A DNA stretch of 7,059 nt, from contig CAJQSP010000082.1 of NCBI GenBank assembly GCA_905614375.1, positions 1 to 7,059 of the forward strand. Reading direction: 5' to 3'. Positions within the stretch are counted from its first letter, which is position 1. Each line of letters begins with the position of its first letter. This stretch comes from an uncultured Dehalococcoidales bacterium (GTDB lineage: Bacteria; Chloroflexota; Dehalococcoidia; UBA1151; UBA1328). Below the pieces are notes generated by a model. That model was not told the origin of the DNA. It was given only the letters and a program-made list of their open reading frames with translations, and did no database searches. Below are positions 5,058-7,059 of the stretch, piece by piece. Made by a program: the position numbers and the translations under genes.

Positions 5058-6962
5058 ATGCTAGTACGAGATAAAATGTTGCCTCGGGCATCGTCCACTA
5101 TCGTGCTTGGGCTGCTTAGTGCACTCCTTGCAATGGTAATAGTCGGATGCGGGGGTGGCGGAGAGACCGTAACAGTCGTCGAGACTGTATTGGTCACAGA
5201 AAAAATAACAGAACAAGTGAAGGGCGACACCGTTGTCGAGACCGTAGTCGTCGAAGTTAAAGGGGACACGGTTACCACTAAGGGCGCTACGGTTATCGAG
5301 ACCGTAATCGTCGAAGTCCCAGCGGCGCCGGTCGAACTGTCCGGGGAAGTCATCGTTGGTGAGGTTCGTATTCTCCCTCCTATTGGCTTGCCATCAAAGC
5401 AGGGTACTGGAACAGATTTCCACTACGTTGACTGGGGTGTCTACGAGTACATGATGCGAGCGAAGATGCACGTCGCCTCGGAAACACCTGATCCTGACAC
5501 GGCCACGCACGGCATTGCCACCGCATGGGTGGCGGATGCTGCTGCTGGGACGGTCACGTTCACGATTCGCCCCGGCGTGATGTTCCACGACGGTTGGGGG
5601 GAACTTACCGCCCACGACGTGGCATTCAGCTTCAATGAAGGAAACAAAGAAGGCACAACCTTCTCTCGCACCCAAAAGGACCGAGTGGACTTTTGGGAAG
5701 CAACAGACAATACGACCGTTGTCGTGCATTACAAAGAGGGGCAGTTCGACCCGAATTTTGTCAAAGCACTCTGGGGTTCTGGCGGTGGTAACACGCCGAT
5801 GATCAGCAAGAAGCTGGTCGAAGAGCTCGGTGATGATGCTATCAACAAGATGGTCGGCACTGGCCCGTATGAGGTCGTGCATTGGCGCAGCGATGACGAA
5901 GTAGTCCTCGAAGCGTTCTCTGACTACTGGCGCAAGGATGGTCAGCCACAGACCAAAACAGTGAAAGTGGTTGCGATCCCAGAGGAAGCCGTCAGAATCG
6001 CCGCGTTGAAGACCGGTGAGATCGACATGACGGCGATTTCCAGCAAGTTCCTTATTGATACTTTGGAATCCATTCCCGGTTCAACAGCCTATGCCGTGGG
6101 TGCGGCACAGAACCAGATCCTTTACTTCGGTGGAAACTACTGGACAAAGACCTGGCGAGAAGAGAACGAGGAAGTTTTCCCGAGACCCGGATTGAAGGCC
6201 GATGCGGAACATCCTTGGATCGGAGACCCTCGCGAGCCGGACACAATGGAATCAAGTAGGAAGTTCCGACGCGCTTTGAGCATCGCGATCGATCGCGATC
6301 TCATCAACGAGTCGATCCTAGCCGGCCTTGGGGCGCCCTCCAACGTGTATCTGGCTACTATGGGCGACGGGACGCCGTACTTCAAAGACGAGTGGCGGAT
6401 ACCGTATGATCCCGAACAGGCGAAAACCCTTTTGGCTGAAGCCGGGATCTCATCTGACACCGTGGTCAACATGTGGATTCCGCCTGATAACGTCGCTGTC
6501 GACCCAGAGGTCGGTCAGGGCATTGCCCAGATGTGGCGTGACATTGGCTTGAATGTGCAGATCGAAACGACCGCATATGCAGCGCGGCGACCTTCGCTCG
6601 TCTCCCGATCAATGGACATCCTGTGGATGCACCACTGGGGAGTTAATGGCACGCCAGATGGTGCGTTCCTTTGTTGCCACAAGCCATCCGGTGGGTTCAG
6701 CAAAGGCATGGAAGTGCCTGACGGCAATTATGGTTTGCCCGATATCCTCGGCACGTATTACGCGAACAGGACTGAAGAGGACTTCGTCAAACGAATCCAA
6801 AACAACGTCGCAATACATGACTTTATGAATGAGGAGACTTGGGTTGCCCCTGTGGTGAAAGCTCAGGCAAACTACGTCACAGGACCCGGAGTACAGGAAT
6901 GGCGACCTTCGAGTTTCGCCTGGAAGGACTTCATCTCACCCGAGACGATCGTGATGAAGTAA
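5058..6962 (+). CDS. ABC transporter substrate-binding lipoprotein, family 5 (peptide/oligosaccharide, Dpp/Opp type)
   Basis: A surface-anchored solute-binding protein that hands its ligand to an ABC permease. Residues 1-30 form a signal peptide with a basic start and hydrophobic core, ending in lipobox IVGC with C31 as the lipidated residue. A Gly stretch and a repetitive Val/Thr/Glu linker (36-88) lead to the SBP family 5 domain (about 97-634). Family hallmarks are TFTIRPGVMFHDGW (167-180), LTAHDVAFSF (183-192), MVGTGPYEVVHWRSDDEVVLE in the middle lobe, and RKFRRALSIAIDRDLI further on. Family members bind peptides, nickel, or oligosaccharides in several carbohydrate-using bacteria; a sugar ligand would suit the neighbours, but the sequence does not decide. 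Start ATG 5058 has GGAG 10 bases upstream; Met7 (5076) is a credible alternative that keeps the signal peptide. It is transcribed away from the catabolic genes and closed by its own terminator; no permease or ATPase is in the window. Confidence 0.9.
   Translation: MLVRDKMLPRASSTIVLGLLSALLAMVIVGCGGGGETVTVVETVLVTEKITEQVKGDTVVETVVVEVKGDTVTTKGATVIETVIVEVPAAPVELSGEVIVGEVRILPPIGLPSKQGTGTDFHYVDWGVYEYMMRAKMHVASETPDPDTATHGIATAWVADAAAGTVTFTIRPGVMFHDGWGELTAHDVAFSFNEGNKEGTTFSRTQKDRVDFWEATDNTTVVVHYKEGQFDPNFVKALWGSGGGNTPMISKKLVEELGDDAINKMVGTGPYEVVHWRSDDEVVLEAFSDYWRKDGQPQTKTVKVVAIPEEAVRIAALKTGEIDMTAISSKFLIDTLESIPGSTAYAVGAAQNQILYFGGNYWTKTWREENEEVFPRPGLKADAEHPWIGDPREPDTMESSRKFRRALSIAIDRDLINESILAGLGAPSNVYLATMGDGTPYFKDEWRIPYDPEQAKTLLAEAGISSDTVVNMWIPPDNVAVDPEVGQGIAQMWRDIGLNVQIETTAYAARRPSLVSRSMDILWMHHWGVNGTPDGAFLCCHKPSGGFSKGMEVPDGNYGLPDILGTYYANRTEEDFVKRIQNNVAIHDFMNEETWVAPVVKAQANYVTGPGVQEWRPSSFAWKDFISPETIVMK
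5221..5317 (+). repeat. 60-base-period direct repeat coding the VETV linker
   Basis: Bases 5221-5257 and 5281-5317 match at 32 of 37 positions, exactly 60 bases apart, and encode VVETVVVEV and VIETVIVEV. A more diverged copy (VVETVLVTE) is coded around 5177-5203. The in-frame 20-codon period suggests growth of the linker by tandem duplication. Confidence 0.75.
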
Positions 6963-6983
6963 CTCGTATACGTAGTAGTTCGT

Positions 6984-7050
6984 AATCAAACCACGACCTC
7001 CGGCTGGCGCGCCTCCTCGGCTGGCCGGGGGCGTGGTTTGGTTATTTAGT
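6984..7050 (+). terminator. Strong hairpin terminator after the binding-protein gene
   Basis: CAAACCACG-A-CCTCCGGC (6987-7004) pairs with GCCGGGGGCGTGGTTTG (7024-7040) as a 17-bp stem with one bulged A and one G-T wobble. Three weaker outer pairs extend it, the loop is 19 bases, and GTTATTTAGTTT follows. It begins 22 bases past the TAA stop. The interrupted T-run is not ideal, but the stem is very stable, so termination here is likely. Confidence 0.75.
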
Positions 7051-7059
7051 TTGAATTTG

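Noticed and set aside
5394..5882. Leftward open frame of 162 codons opposite the binding-protein gene
   Set aside because: It is antisense to the conserved family-5 binding domain and has no domain or ribosome site of its own.
7006..7013. GGCGCGCC palindrome in the terminator loop
   Set aside because: An 8-base palindrome in a GC-rich hairpin loop is adequately explained by base composition; no further structure supports a separate site.
1..7059. CRISPR array, tRNA/rRNA genes, insertion sequence or integration site
   Set aside because: I saw no spaced repeat array, RNA-gene motifs, transposase coding or terminal repeats; the genes fill the window with intact family motifs.

Overview
The window looks like a bacterial chromosomal segment of middling GC content, holding four long protein-coding genes with little space between them. 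The best clue to the organism is the Val/Glu/Thr-rich repeat linker (VETVxVEV units) after the lipobox of the substrate-binding protein. That style is common in Chloroflexota lipoproteins. Together with an enolase-superfamily dehydratase, it makes a Chloroflexota member, possibly of the SAR202-type marine lineages, a reasonable guess. This is inference; no rRNA or marker gene is present.

Layout: three genes run leftward as a probable operon. In order of transcription they are an enolase-superfamily acid-sugar dehydratase (4800-3625, TTG start), a GTP-type PEP carboxykinase family protein with an altered active site (3628-1442, joined to the dehydratase by a 4-base ATGA overlap), and a glycoside hydrolase family 4 enzyme (1362-76, GTG start). 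A 257-base AT-rich divergent control region (4801-5057) follows. It carries two adjacent perfect inverted repeats, back-to-back promoter-like hexamers and small hairpins. Rightward from it lies a family-5 (Dpp/Opp type) lipoprotein substrate-binding protein (5058-6962), followed by a strong hairpin terminator (about 6984-7050). Bases 1-75 hold only a small hairpin and no gene I can support.

Taken together the genes suggest uptake and breakdown of a carbohydrate or sugar acid. The binding protein captures a solute, the GH4 enzyme cleaves a glycoside by NAD/Mn redox chemistry, and the dehydratase converts an aldonate-like sugar acid to a 2-keto-3-deoxy acid. The role of the PEPCK-like protein is the open question. 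It keeps the P-loop Lys/Thr, the Asp-Asp motif and several substrate-site residues. It has lost two of the three protein ligands of the catalytic metal (Lys to Ile, His to Gln) and the reactive P-loop Cys (to Ser). It is therefore either a dead paralogue or an enzyme with new chemistry, and it is the most interesting item here.
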